Source: Geodermatophilus sp. TF02-6 (GTDB taxonomy: Bacteria > Actinomycetota > Actinomycetes > Mycobacteriales > Geodermatophilaceae). Taken from it: DNA of 64,000 bases. Where the stretch lies: contig NZ_QOHF01000007.1 of the NCBI RefSeq assembly GCF_003319115.1, positions 1-64,000 on the forward strand, given 5' to 3'. Numbering within the stretch: position 1 is the first letter of the stretch; each line of letters begins with the position of its first letter. Under the pieces are notes generated by a model. The model had not been told where the DNA came from. It ran no database searches and saw only the letters and a program-made list of their open reading frames with translations. Both the position numbers and the translations under genes were made by a program. Positions 1-7,029 of this stretch are shown here, piece after piece.

Positions 1-225
1 CCAGCGAAAACGGCGGATCCACACGGCTCTACGATGGTCGACCTATCGTCGCGAGCACCAAGCCGACGCACGCCGCCATCACTTCCGACGACGACTCAGG
101 CTCCAGGTTGTAGCCCTGTAGTACTAGGTCCGTCCCCCTCCGCTGGGGGCGTGGTCGACGTCCCCCGGCCCGGCAAGCCGCCATTCCACGTGAGGGCCGG
201 TGTCACAGGGGTCCCCTACTCTCGG

Positions 226-636
226 GTGGTGTCCGCCGCCGACTCGCTCGAACGCCTGCGCGCTGCCGCCGACGACGGGCGCCTCGACGAGCTGGCGCGT
301 CGGCACGGCGTCGCGCTGATCACCGTCTTCGGCAGCGCCGTCCGCACCCCGGAGCGGGCCCGCGACCTCGACGTCGCGGTGTCCCTTCCCGCGGGCTCGC
401 ACGGGCTGGTGGCGCTGGTCGGGGATCTCGCCGACCTGACCGCCAGTGACGACGTCGACCTGTTGGTTCTCGACGGCGCCTCCCCGACGGCGCGGTTCTC
501 CGGGCTGGTCGGCGTGCACCTGCTGTACGAGGCGTCGCCCGGCCTGTTCGCCCGCACCCAGATGGCTGCGGCTCTGGAGTTCTACGAGACGGCGTGGTTG
601 CGCGACCTGGAACTACAGCGGATGGCGACCTCGTGA
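226..636 (+). CDS. mntA: MntA-type nucleotidyltransferase antitoxin
   Basis: Minimal nucleotidyltransferase of the HEPN/MNT toxin-antitoxin class; family members silence the partner HEPN toxin by adding AMP to it. Visible is the core motif GSAVRTPERARDLD, a GS-x9-DxD arrangement close to the family's GS-x10-DxD, with a further acidic strand DDVDLLVLD about 35 residues later. The frame is open back to position 34, but the first 60 codons look non-coding, so I place the start at one of two adjacent GTG codons (226 or 229), giving about 136 aa, normal for the family. Its TGA overlaps the GTG of the HepT gene by 4 nt, which implies coupled translation. Confidence 0.85.
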   Translation: MVSAADSLERLRAAADDGRLDELARRHGVALITVFGSAVRTPERARDLDVAVSLPAGSHGLVALVGDLADLTASDDVDLLVLDGASPTARFSGLVGVHLLYEASPGLFARTQMAAALEFYETAWLRDLELQRMATS

Positions 637-1070
637 CACCTCGTCCCGTCGACGTCGCCTCGGTGCAGGCCAAGCTCCGGTCGATCGACGAGCTGCTGGG
701 CGCGCTGCGTCTGGTCGGAGAGGTCGACGGCGTCCGGCTCGAGCGGGACCTGCTGCTCCGCCTGGCGGTGGAACGAGCCCTGACCCAGGCCGTCGACCTG
801 ACCGTGGCGGTCTGCAGTCACGTACTGGCCGCCGAGACGACGACGGCTCCGACGACGTACCGCGACGCCGTCCGCGCTGCGGCCGAGCACGGCGTGATCA
901 CTGCTGCTCTGGCCGAGTCGCTGGTGGCCGCCGTCGGCCTGCGCAACATCCTGGTGCACGAGTACGCCCGCGCGGACCTCTCGATCGTCGCTGCGGCCGT
1001 GCCCGTGGCGCAGCGGGACCTGGCGGACGTCGTCCGGCAGGTCGCGAGGTGGTTGCAGCACCGGGAGTGA
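633..1070 (+). CDS. hepT: HepT-type HEPN ribonuclease toxin
   Basis: All-helical HEPN-domain protein of 145 aa (DUF86/HepT). It carries RNILVHEY at residues 104-111, exactly the Rx4HxY motif: Arg and His form the RNase site of the dimer, and the Tyr is the residue AMPylated by MntA in characterised pairs. Start chosen at GTG 633 because it overlaps the mntA stop (GTGA); the longer frame to 594 lies inside mntA. The stop overlaps another GTG (1067), so a third ORF is coupled to the pair. Predicted to cleave RNA when unmodified. Confidence 0.87.
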   Translation: MTPRPVDVASVQAKLRSIDELLGALRLVGEVDGVRLERDLLLRLAVERALTQAVDLTVAVCSHVLAAETTTAPTTYRDAVRAAAEHGVITAALAESLVAAVGLRNILVHEYARADLSIVAAAVPVAQRDLADVVRQVARWLQHRE

Positions 1071-1276
1071 CCCCGGGGCCGGTGCGGAACCCGCGTGGCG
1101 ACGCCGACCGGCTGTTCGACCTCGACGACTTCGGCGTGGTGTGCGCGCTCGACGTGGCGGTCGGCGCGGTGCGGTCGTTCCTGCGCCAGCGGGCGTGCAG
1201 GCACGGCCGGGCGCAGCCCGGCGACCGGTTCTGCGCGGCGTGCGGAGCGGCCCTCGTGGCTCCCGAGCTGCCGTAG
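1067..1276 (+). CDS. Small putative zinc-ribbon protein coupled to HepT
   Basis: A 69-residue ORF starting at a GTG that overlaps the hepT TGA by 4 nt, so it is probably translated with the toxin pair. The N-terminal half is acidic and hydrophobic (LFDLDDFGVVCALDVAV). The C-terminal half has CRHG followed after nine residues by FCAACG, a pattern like a degenerate zinc ribbon with a C-x-H pair and a C-x2-C pair. I do not recognise a family. It may be a third component of the TA cassette or simply the next gene in the operon; the support is coupling, frame and the Cys/His pattern. Confidence 0.5.
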   Translation: MTPGPVRNPRGDADRLFDLDDFGVVCALDVAVGAVRSFLRQRACRHGRAQPGDRFCAACGAALVAPELP

Positions 1277-1627
1277 GCCGGCGGCACGTCGCGTTCAGCC
1301 CTTGACTGCCACGCCGAGCCCGGGTACGCATCGCTGCGACGCTTCGCGACCAGCGCCACCGAGTCGATCGGCGTGTGGGTCAACGTGATCACCGACGATG
1401 CTCCAGCAGCACAGGTCGACACCGAAGCACTGTGAGCTCAGATCTGATCTAGCTGACCCGGGTGCTCGACCAGATCGCTGTACTCGCCGCCGCAGGTCGG
1501 CAGGCCGCCCGGTCTCCCCGGACCCGACGGCGAGGCAGGCGAGCAGTTGCCTACCTGCGCGGCAGGCGAGAGCGTGAGCCGAGGCGACGCCGCAGGGGCG
1601 TCCCCACCAGACGCGAGGAGCGGTGGC
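1277..1627. other. Intergenic region with a start-less open stretch
   Basis: About 350 bp without a convincing gene. Immediately after the stop at 1276 the same frame stays open to a TGA near 1437 and reads like coding sequence in its second half (for example ESIGVWVNVITDD), but it has no start codon and I cannot assign it; it may be the remnant of a decayed gene. The last 30 bp hold the leader and ribosome site of the next gene (gaggagcggtggc). Confidence 0.35.
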
Positions 1628-2251
1628 ATGCACGCACGGTCGACCAGCATCAAGGGCAACCCCGACAACGTCGACGCCGGCATCGCCTACGTCCGCGACG
1701 AGGTGCTGCCGGCGACCCAGCAGGCCGAGAGCTGCATCGGCCTGTCGATGCTCACCGACCGGGACAGCGGCCGCTGCATCGTCGCCACCGCGTGGAAGGA
1801 CGAGCAGGCCATGCGGGCGACCGCCGAGGAGGACCGCGCCGTCCGGGACCGCCTCACGCAGACCCTCGCCGGCGAGCAGGCCGACGTCCAGACGTGGGAG
1901 ATCGCCATCCTGCACCGGGAGCGCCCGGCCGGCGACGGCGCCGGCGCGCAGGTCTCCTGGGCCCGCATCGCGCCCAACCACCTCGACGACCTGCTACACG
2001 CCTACCGCAGCAACCTGATGCCCAAGCTCGCGGAGCTGCCCGGCTTCTGCAGCCTGAGCATGCTGGTCGACCGGCGCAACGGCCGCACGGTCAGCGTCAC
2101 CAGCTTCGAGACCCGCGAGGCCCTCGCGCTCGTGCGCAAGCACGCCCGGTCCCTGCGCGAGCAGTTCGCACGGGCCATGGGCGCCCGCATCGTGGACGTC
2201 GCCGAGATGGACCTCGCCCTCGCCCACCTGCGGGCGCCCGAGACCGTCTGA
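1628..2251 (+). CDS. Tandem ABM-fold (dimeric alpha/beta barrel) protein, copy 1
   Basis: 207-residue protein with two repeats of about 100 aa that look like antibiotic-biosynthesis-monooxygenase (ABM) ferredoxin-like domains. Each half has the pattern 'G..SMLxDRxxGrxxxxTxxxx', for example LSMLTDRDSGRCIV near residue 38 and LSMLVDRRNGRTVS near residue 138. ATG 1628 was chosen because the leader AGGAGCGGTGGC precedes it; the frame is open back to 1547. A close paralogue with the same leader lies at 28610-29230. ABM proteins include haem-degrading and quinone-forming monooxygenases, but no cofactor or substrate can be inferred here. Confidence 0.8.
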   Translation: MHARSTSIKGNPDNVDAGIAYVRDEVLPATQQAESCIGLSMLTDRDSGRCIVATAWKDEQAMRATAEEDRAVRDRLTQTLAGEQADVQTWEIAILHRERPAGDGAGAQVSWARIAPNHLDDLLHAYRSNLMPKLAELPGFCSLSMLVDRRNGRTVSVTSFETREALALVRKHARSLREQFARAMGARIVDVAEMDLALAHLRAPETV

Positions 2252-2257
2252 GCGGGC

Positions 2258-2638
2258 TCAGTCCTTCATGAACCGGACCGCCAGCGCGGCCGCGCCGTAG
2301 GCCAGCGAGCTGGCGACCGCCCGCACCGTGGTCCTCCGGCCCGCCCCGCGGGAGGTCGCCAGCGCGGTCACCGAGTCGAGCAGGTTCATCGCCGCCACCG
2401 CGACCAGCCCCCGGTCGACCTCCTCGTCGGTGCGCGCGGTCAGCGCCAGCGCGGAGACGACCAGCGCTCGGCTGCCGAACAGCCGCTGCAGCTGCAGGCC
2501 TCCTGGCGTCACCGGGACGCCGTACCCGGTGGCGACCGCTCGCGGCGCGACCAGGCTGACCAGCCCGAACGCCGCCCCGGCGGCGCCGAGCGCCCTCGCC
2601 AGCGCCCGCTTGGACACCCCTCCGACCGTCTGCGCCAT
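2258..2638 (-). CDS. Small multi-helix membrane protein (DUF4267-like)
   Basis: 126-residue protein with about three or four hydrophobic segments, including AAGAAFGLVSLVAPRAVAT, ALVVSALALTA and a C-terminal SLAYGAAALAVRF. The early LVAPRAVATGYGVPV and later FGSRALVVSALAL elements match what I recall of DUF4267-type membrane proteins, but the assignment is from memory. ATG at 2638 has a GGGAGA ribosome site upstream on this strand. It converges with the ABM-fold gene, only 6 bp separating their stops, and is divergent from the alpha/beta hydrolase at 2753. Confidence 0.65.
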   Translation of the reverse strand: MAQTVGGVSKRALARALGAAGAAFGLVSLVAPRAVATGYGVPVTPGGLQLQRLFGSRALVVSALALTARTDEEVDRGLVAVAAMNLLDSVTALATSRGAGRRTTVRAVASSLAYGAAALAVRFMKD

Positions 2639-2752
2639 GGCGATCTCCCTGTACGAGGCCCGGACGGCGTCGACCCGCCGTCCGCCGGAGTCAACCAGTC
2701 CGGCTCCCGGCCCGCACCAGCACGAGCCCGCCCGGCAGTAGCGTCGGACGGC

Positions 2753-3520
2753 GTGGCGGTCGACCCCCGCGGCGCCGACGTCGACGTGCAGCACCGCGCC
2801 ACCAGCTGGGGCGTGGTGCGCAGCCGCGTCGTGGGTCGGCCGCGGGACGGCGTCCCCGAGGTGGTCGTCGTCCACGGCCTGGCCGTCGCCGACTACCTCC
2901 AGCCGGCCCTGTGCGAGCTCGGCACCTGGACCCGCGCGCACCTGGTCGAGCTGCCCGGCTTCTCCGGCAGCGGGGAGCCGCCGCACCCGATGGACGTCGG
3001 CCAGTTCGCCGACGCCGTCGTCCAGTGGCTGGACGCCAGCGGCCTCGACCGCGTCGTCCTCGTCGGGCACTCCAGCGGCACCCAGGTGGCCGCCCACGTC
3101 GCCGTCCGCCGGCCGCACGTCACCAGAGCGCTCGTCCTCGCCAGCCCGACGATGGACCCGCGCTTCCGCAGCACCCGGCGGATCCTGCTGGCCTGGCGCC
3201 GCAACCACGCGCTGGAGCCGCCGAGCCTCGACGAGCGGCACACGCCCGAGCGGCAGCGGGCGGGGCTGCGCCGGGTCCGGCACGCGCTGCGCGTCCACCT
3301 GGCCGACGCCCTGGAGGACGTCGTCCCCTCCGTGCCGGTCCCCGTGCTCGTCCTGTACGGCGATCAGGACCGGATCTGCACCGAGGCGTGGGCGCGCGAG
3401 CTCGGCGAGCTGGCCCCCGACGGCCGGTTCCGCCTGGTGCCCGGCGCGCACAGCTTCGTGTGGACGGCGCCGTCGGCCTGGTCCGCGCCGATCGAGGAGC
3501 TCGCCCGCGAGGTGGCGTGA
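2753..3520 (+). CDS. Alpha/beta hydrolase
   Basis: 255-aa alpha/beta-hydrolase fold protein. Oxyanion-loop HGLAVADYLQP follows strand 3; the nucleophile elbow is GHSSG (about residue 104), the acid is in YGDQDRI (about 205), and the His is in PGAHSFVW (about 230), so the catalytic triad is complete. No signal peptide, so probably cytoplasmic. Substrate unknown; sequence resembles general esterase or C-C hydrolase members. Translation starts at GTG 2753. It ends about 50 bp before the Phd/VapC antitoxin. Confidence 0.82.
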   Translation: MAVDPRGADVDVQHRATSWGVVRSRVVGRPRDGVPEVVVVHGLAVADYLQPALCELGTWTRAHLVELPGFSGSGEPPHPMDVGQFADAVVQWLDASGLDRVVLVGHSSGTQVAAHVAVRRPHVTRALVLASPTMDPRFRSTRRILLAWRRNHALEPPSLDERHTPERQRAGLRRVRHALRVHLADALEDVVPSVPVPVLVLYGDQDRICTEAWARELGELAPDGRFRLVPGAHSFVWTAPSAWSAPIEELAREVA

Positions 3521-3527
3521 GCCCCGA

Positions 3528-3561
3528 TGTGGCTACACTCATGCCTTGAGATGTGGCCACA
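3528..3561 (+). promoter_or_regulatory. Promoter with two operator-like palindromes for phd-vapC
   Basis: Two matching 10-bp sites lie 24 bp apart: TGTGGCTACA (3528-3537) and TGTGGCCACA (3552-3561), the second a perfect palindrome. TACACT (3534-3539) fits a -10 box inside the first site, and AAGGGGG before the antitoxin ATG serves as ribosome site. Type II antitoxins usually repress their own operon by binding such paired palindromes; that use here is inferred from position. Confidence 0.55.
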
Positions 3562-3572
3562 AGGGGGTCGTG

Positions 3573-3830
3573 ATGAGCTCGATCGGCGTCCGTGAGCTGC
3601 GGGACGGGTTGAGCCGTTTCCTGGCCGAGGTCCGCGCCGGGCGCACCATCACGGTGACCGATCACGGCCGACCGGTCGCCCGCATCGTCCCGGTCGACGA
3701 GCCCAGCCCACTCGAGCGGCTGGTCGCCGAAGGGCTCGTGCAGCCGGCCCGCCAGCGCACGCGGTCGGCACCCCAGCCGGTCGAGGCCTCCGGGACGGTC
3801 AGCGACCTGGTCGCCGAGCAGCGCAGGTGA
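3573..3830 (+). CDS. Phd/YefM-type antitoxin
   Basis: 85-aa antitoxin of the Phd/YefM fold. The N-terminal half SIGVRELRDGLSRFLAEV and TITVTDHGRPVARIVP is the typical DNA-binding 'VRELRxxLSxxLxxVxxGxxxxVTxxGxPVAxIxP' pattern; the C-terminal half is the less ordered toxin-binding arm. ATG 3573 is preferred over the ATG at 3546 because it follows AAGGGGG and matches the family start. The stop overlaps the GTG of vapC by 4 nt. Probably represses its own promoter (paired palindromes at 3528-3561). Confidence 0.88.
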   Translation: MSSIGVRELRDGLSRFLAEVRAGRTITVTDHGRPVARIVPVDEPSPLERLVAEGLVQPARQRTRSAPQPVEASGTVSDLVAEQRR

Positions 3831-4264
3831 TCGCCTACTTCGACACGTCTGCCGTGGTACCGCTGCTCGTCCAGGACGAGCCCGGCTCCGAGGTGTGCCT
3901 CCGGGTCTTCCTCGAGGCGGCGGCCGTGGCGACCGTCCGGATGACGTTCGCCGAGACTTGCGCCGCGCTGGCCGGCGCATCCCGGCTCGGCCGCCTCACC
4001 GCCGAGGCACACGACCGAGCGCTGGTCGAGTTCGAATCGGTCTGGGCCCAGATGGACGTCGTCGAAGTCGACGACGTCCTCGTCCGCACAGCGGGAGCCT
4101 TGGCCCGCACGCATGCTCTCCGCGGCTACGACGCGGTCCACTGCGCTGCAGCCCTGCGATTGACCAGCGAACGGACCATCGCGCTGGCCGGTGATCGAGC
4201 CCTGCTCGCCGCCTGCCGCAACGAGGGTCTCCGGGTGATCAACACGCGCGCCCGAGCAGGGTGA
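3827..4264 (+). CDS. vapC: VapC-type PIN-domain toxin
   Basis: 145-aa PIN-domain endoribonuclease. The metal-binding acidic residues are visible: D6 (AYFDTSA), E43 (TFAETCA), D102 (RGYDAVH) and D123 (LAGDRAL). This set is complete, so the enzyme should be active. Family members cleave tRNA or rRNA and are neutralised by the cognate antitoxin. GTG start overlaps the Phd stop, giving a coupled two-gene operon. Confidence 0.9.
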   Translation: MIAYFDTSAVVPLLVQDEPGSEVCLRVFLEAAAVATVRMTFAETCAALAGASRLGRLTAEAHDRALVEFESVWAQMDVVEVDDVLVRTAGALARTHALRGYDAVHCAAALRLTSERTIALAGDRALLAACRNEGLRVINTRARAG

Positions 4265-4432
4265 TCCCCAGCGCTCGTGCGCTGCAGAGGGTCACAGCCC
4301 GGATCCTCCCGTGTGGGGTCACGACGACAGCCGGGCTCGCACGTCCAGACCTCGGTCCCGCGCGACCACGGCCCGGGCGCGGGCGGCGAGTTCCCCGTAG
4401 CAGTCCTGACAGCACCGCTAGGGTGCCCGGCC

Positions 4433-4944
4433 ATGGCGCGGCGCCTGGTCCCGTTGCTGGCCCTGGCGCTCGTCGGCTGCTCGATGGGCGCAGGCGTCAG
4501 CGACACCGGCGACGCGCCTGCTCCCACTCCTCCGGCTCCCACCACGACCGGCACCACGACCACACCACCGCCGGAGGGCCCGGTCACCCTCGCCTTCGCC
4601 GGGGACGTACACACCGCCGGGCGGCTCGAGGAGCGCTTCAGGTACCCCGAGACCGCGCTCGCCCCGGTGGCCCCGATGCTGGACGGCGCCGACCTCACCA
4701 TGGTCAACCTCGAGACCGCCGTCACCGACCGCGGCACCGCCCAGGACAAGACGTTCACCTTCCGCGCGCCGCCGTCGGTGTTCGACGACCTGCGGGTCGC
4801 CGGCGTCGACGTGGTGAGCATGGCCAACAACCACGGCGTCGACTTCGGGCCGGTCGGGCTCGCCGACTCCCTCGACGCCAGCCGGCAGCGGGACTTCCCG
4901 GTGGTCGGGGCTCCTGCGCCGAGCTCGGCGACTCGCCGTCCTGA
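4433..4944 (+). pseudogene. Truncated CapA-like lipoprotein
   Basis: Starts as a CapA/PgsA-type metallophosphoesterase-fold lipoprotein: signal peptide with lipobox ALVGCS, low-complexity Pro/Thr linker, then VTLAFAGDVHTAGR, MVNLETAVTDRG, FRAPPS and SMANNHGVDFG, all expected in the first half of the family. After about residue 160 (FPVVG) the family sequence stops; full members have roughly 200 more residues. The CapA frame runs on through unrelated codons to 5005, while another frame ends at 4944 with CAELGDSPS, which could be the original C terminus. An internal deletion with frameshift is the simplest reading; the head is certain, the tail is a guess. Confidence 0.7.
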
Positions 4945-5001
4945 CCGCGAGCGGTACCCGACGGCCGTGCCACCGGCAGGGCGGCGGCGCTACGGTCCGG
5001 C

Positions 5002-6351
5002 ATGACGTCCCCGGGGAAGGGCACACCGCCACGGGGGCGCCTGGCCCGCACGGCTCGGCTCGCCGCGCTGCCGGCCGCCTACGCCGGGCGCACCGCCGTC
5101 GGGATCGGCAAGCGGATCGGCGGCCGGCCCGCCGAGGCCGTCGCCGCGCAGGTGCAGCAGCGCACCGCCGAGCAGCTGTTCGCCACCCTCGGCCGGCTCA
5201 AGGGCGGCGCCATGAAAGTCGCCCAGGCGATGTCGGCGATGGAGGCCGCGCTCCCCGAGCAGCTGGTCGGCCCCTACCGCGAGACGCTCGTCCGGCTGCA
5301 GGAGGCGGCGCCGCCCATGCCGACCGCGCTGGTGCACCAGCAGCTCGACACGTCGTTCGGGCCCGACTGGCGGCGGCTGTTCCGGGACTTCGCCGACCGG
5401 CCCGCCGCGGCGGCCAGCGTGGGGCAGGTGCACCGCGCCACGTGGTCCGACGGCACGCCGGTGGCCGTCAAGGTCCAGTACCCCGGCGCCGGCGAGGCGC
5501 TCGTCGCCGACCTGGGCGTGCTGCAGGGGCTGGCGCCGGTCGTGCAGGCGGCCGCGCCCGGCCTCGACGCCCGGCAGCTGCTCGCCGAGCTGCGCGACCG
5601 GCTCATCGAGGAGGTCGACTACGCCCGGGAGGCCGAGGCCCAGACCGCGTTCGCCGACGCCTACCGCGGCGACCCCGACATCGTCGTCCCCGACGTCCTG
5701 GCGGTGCAGGAGCGAGTCCTCGTCACCCGGTGGGTCGACGGCACCCCCCTGTCGCGGGTCGTCGCCGACGGCGCCCCGGACGACCGCGACCGCGCCGGCC
5801 TGCTGCTCGTGCGCCTGCTGGCCTCCGGTCCGGTGCGCGCCCGACGGCTGCACGGCGACCCGCACCCGGGCAACTTCCGGCTGCTGGACGACGGCCGGCT
5901 CGCCGTCCTCGACTTCGGGGCCACCGAGGCCCTGCCGCACGGCTGGCCGGCCCGGCTCGGCCCACTGCTCGCCGCCGGGCGGGACGGCGACGCCGCGGCG
6001 CTGCACCGGATCGCCGCCTCCGCCGGCCTGCTCCGGCCGGACCAGGTGACCCCCGACGCCCTGCTCGACCTGCTCGACCCCTACCTGGCGCCGCTGCGCA
6101 GCCCGACCCACCGGTTCACCCGCGCGTGGTTGCAGGAGCAGACCCGGCGCGCCTCCGACCCCCGCAGCGCCGCCGCCCGCACCCAGCGCCGGCTGACCGT
6201 CCCGCCGCGGCACCTGCTGCTGCAGCGGGTGGCCGCCGGGCTGGTCGGCGTCCTGTGCTCGCTGGGCGCCACGGTGGCCGTGGACGGCGAGGTCCGGCGG
6301 TGGGTGCCCGGCTACGACGGCACCCGCACCGTCCATCGCGAGGAGGACTGA
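5002..6351 (+). CDS. AarF/UbiB (ABC1) family atypical kinase
   Basis: 449-aa protein of the ABC1/UbiB kinase-like family, linked to quinone biology or membrane lipid handling. Visible: the N-terminal family helix LKGGAMKVAQAMSAMEAA, the Ala-rich loop AAASVGQVH, the VAVKVQYPG lysine strand, HGDPHPGNF catalytic loop and AVLDFGATE metal-binding motif. The family's KxGQ motif reads KVAQ, so the Gly is replaced by Ala. A C-terminal hydrophobic stretch (VAAGLVGVLCSLGATVAV) may be a membrane anchor. Its stop overlaps the ATG of the next gene, so the two are coupled. Confidence 0.85.
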   Translation: MTSPGKGTPPRGRLARTARLAALPAAYAGRTAVGIGKRIGGRPAEAVAAQVQQRTAEQLFATLGRLKGGAMKVAQAMSAMEAALPEQLVGPYRETLVRLQEAAPPMPTALVHQQLDTSFGPDWRRLFRDFADRPAAAASVGQVHRATWSDGTPVAVKVQYPGAGEALVADLGVLQGLAPVVQAAAPGLDARQLLAELRDRLIEEVDYAREAEAQTAFADAYRGDPDIVVPDVLAVQERVLVTRWVDGTPLSRVVADGAPDDRDRAGLLLVRLLASGPVRARRLHGDPHPGNFRLLDDGRLAVLDFGATEALPHGWPARLGPLLAAGRDGDAAALHRIAASAGLLRPDQVTPDALLDLLDPYLAPLRSPTHRFTRAWLQEQTRRASDPRSAAARTQRRLTVPPRHLLLQRVAAGLVGVLCSLGATVAVDGEVRRWVPGYDGTRTVHREED

Positions 6352-6827
6352 TGACCGGCGAGGGACCACGCGACGCCGACCGGCGCAAGCAGGACACGCT
6401 GGCGCTCCTGACCCGGCCGGCGGTCGACGTCTGGGTCGCCACCGCCGGCACTGGCGACGCGGACGCCTCACAGCCCCACCTGGTTCCGGTGTCCCTCGCG
6501 TGGATCGACGAGCGCGCCGTCATCGCGGTGGAGGAGAGCTCGCGCACCGCCCGCAACATCGCCGGCGGCGGCACGGCCCGGCTCGGCGCGGGACCCACCC
6601 ACGACGTCGTGCTGCTCGACGTCCGGCTCGAGCGCTCTCTGCCCGTTCCCGACCCCGCGGCGCACGAACTGGCCGAGCGCTACGCCGCCCAGGCCGACTG
6701 GGACCCGCGCACCACCGGCCCCGGCTACCGCTTCCTGGTGCTGCGCCCGGAGCGCATCCAGGCCTGGCGCGAGGCGGACGAGATCCCCGGCCGGACGCTG
6801 ATGCACGCCGGCGCCTGGCTCGTCTGA
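6351..6827 (+). CDS. Pyridoxamine 5'-phosphate oxidase-fold flavin/F420-binding protein
   Basis: 158-aa split-barrel protein. The pattern LTRPAVDVWVATAG, PHLVPVSLAWIDERAVIAV, SRTARNIAGGGTARL and later HDVVLLDV matches small PNPOx/F420-dependent-reductase-like proteins. Start ATG 6351 shares its A with the TGA of the AarF-like gene (ATGA context) and has AGGAGG seven bases upstream. No catalytic residue can be pinned down, so flavin, F420 or haem binding is unresolved. Confidence 0.75.
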   Translation: MTGEGPRDADRRKQDTLALLTRPAVDVWVATAGTGDADASQPHLVPVSLAWIDERAVIAVEESSRTARNIAGGGTARLGAGPTHDVVLLDVRLERSLPVPDPAAHELAERYAAQADWDPRTTGPGYRFLVLRPERIQAWREADEIPGRTLMHAGAWLV

Positions 6828-6870
6828 CCCGGTTCCGCAGGTAGCGACTGGTCGGTCGGCGTGTGAACAG

Positions 6871-6944
6871 CAACAGGTGCCTTCCGACCAGGGAGGATCA
6901 GTGGTGTCGAGCCCCTGATCTCTTCTCGCGGAAGGCACCTGTTG
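6871..6944. repeat. Nested inverted repeat upstream of the transposase
   Basis: Perfect 16-bp inverted repeat: CAACAGGTGCCTTCCG at 6871-6886 and its complement at 6929-6944, enclosing a smaller GATCAG...CTGATC stem around 6896-6920. It lies just before the transposase frame and is probably part of the IS (subterminal or anti-readthrough structure). Confidence 0.75.
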
Positions 6945-7029
6945 GGGGAGCAAACTACGACGTGGCAGCGGTCGTGGCAGGCAGGTCCGGATCGGCGCGC
7001 CGGACGCGTCGCTGACCGGCTGCGGCGGC

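Noticed and set aside
34-225. N-terminal extension of the MntA ORF back to 34
   Set aside because: Low-complexity Pro/Arg/Ser residues with no similarity to the family; the domain begins after the GTG at 226/229.
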